DNA of 6,430 nucleotides. It comes from Nocardioides sp. Lineage in GTDB: Bacteria; Actinomycetota; Actinomycetes; Propionibacteriales; Nocardioidaceae. Each line of letters begins with the position of its first letter. Position 1 is the first letter of the stretch. The DNA is taken from positions 1 to 6,430 of the forward strand of contig JAOPXF010000223.1 of assembly GCA_025965295.1 (NCBI GenBank), given 5' to 3'. Below the pieces are notes generated by a model. It was given only the letters and a program-made list of their open reading frames with translations, made no database searches and had not been told where the DNA came from. A program made the position numbers and the translations under genes. This document shows, piece by piece, positions 6,211-6,430 of this stretch.

Positions 6211-6430
6211 GTGATCCGCACGGTGGTGGTGGAGCCCCAGATCGCGAAGCTCAGGAAGAAGTCGGCGACGACGACGGTCACGATGCTGGTGCGGATCGCG
6301 CGCCCCACCGCCATCCCGACCCCGGCCGGCCCGCCGGACGCGGTGTAGCCGTAGTAGCAGTGGATCAGGATGATCGCCGCGGCGAGGAAGAGCAGCTTGG
6401 CGAAGGACCAGAGGATGTCGATCGGCGGCA
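6204..6430 (-). CDS. yrbEB: YrbEB (MlaE-family) ABC transporter permease, C-terminal part
   Basis: Only the last 74 codons and the TGA stop are in the window; the start lies beyond position 6430. The readable part has one hydrophobic segment (fragment residues about 8-23), the motif IHCYYGYTASGGPAGVG, then GRAIRTSIV and a final hydrophobic helix ending in FAIWGSTTTVRITG. This is the conserved C-terminus of the MlaE/YrbE permease family. The IHCYYG form and the position directly before mceA fit YrbEB rather than YrbEA, which in mycobacteria has a CYKG-type motif here (recalled, not aligned). In the family, YrbEA and YrbEB pair in the cytoplasmic membrane, bind the ATPase MceG and move lipid delivered by the Mce hexamer. 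The gene ends four bases before mceA, and its last bases, GGGGTGA, probably serve as the mceA ribosome-binding site. The family call is near certain; the A-versus-B assignment is very likely. Confidence 0.95.
   Translation of the reverse strand, partial: PPIDILWSFAKLLFLAAAIILIHCYYGYTASGGPAGVGMAVGRAIRTSIVTVVVADFFLSFAIWGSTTTVRITG

Noticed and set aside
5168..6214. A 348-codon open frame on the plus strand, opposite mceA
   Set aside because: Composition is dominated by Val, Asp, Gly, Arg and Leu without motifs; it mirrors mceA codons and is an antisense shadow.

Overview
The window lies entirely inside an mce (mammalian cell entry) lipid-transport operon of a high-GC actinobacterium. All genes read on the minus strand, so transcription runs from position 6430 toward 1. 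The strong G/C bias at third codon positions, the frequent GTG starts and the YrbE-MceA-to-F gene set point to Actinomycetota. Nocardioidaceae or a related non-mycobacterial group is a guess from general sequence flavour; the window holds no taxonomic marker.

Layout in transcription order: the last 74 codons of yrbEB, an MlaE-type permease (6430-6204); mceA (6199-4880); mceB (4883-3810); mceC (3796-2810); mceD (2804-1596); mceE, a lipoprotein gene (1599-256); and the first 86 codons of mceF (259-1, cut by the window edge). This is the canonical order of actinobacterial mce operons. Both ends are cut, so yrbEA, the rest of mceF, any mce-associated (Mam-like) genes, the ATPase MceG, the promoter and the terminator are not visible.

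The genes are packed without real intergenic space. mceA/mceB and mceD/mceE share GTGA, mceE/mceF share ATGA, and yrbEB/mceA and mceC/mceD are separated by 4 and 5 bases. Only mceB/mceC has a small gap (13 bases), which carries its own Shine-Dalgarno sequence. At most junctions the G-rich ribosome-binding sequence lies in the final codons of the upstream gene, which suggests translational coupling.

How they work together (known for the family, inferred here): YrbEA/YrbEB form the inner-membrane permease of an ABC importer powered by MceG. One copy each of MceA to MceF assembles into a heterohexamer whose MCE domains form a ring at the membrane and whose long helices form a hydrophobic tunnel reaching toward the outer envelope. 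MceE is lipid-anchored; the others carry one N-terminal membrane helix. The substrate (sterol, fatty acid or other lipid) cannot be read from this window.

All genes appear intact apart from the two cut by the edges, with no frameshift, mobile element, RNA gene or CRISPR. I did not find a previously undescribed system. The points most worth a second look are the lysine- and cysteine-rich tail of MceE, the uneven distribution of C-terminal cysteines among the subunits, and the recurrent placement of ribosome-binding sites inside C-terminal glycine codons.
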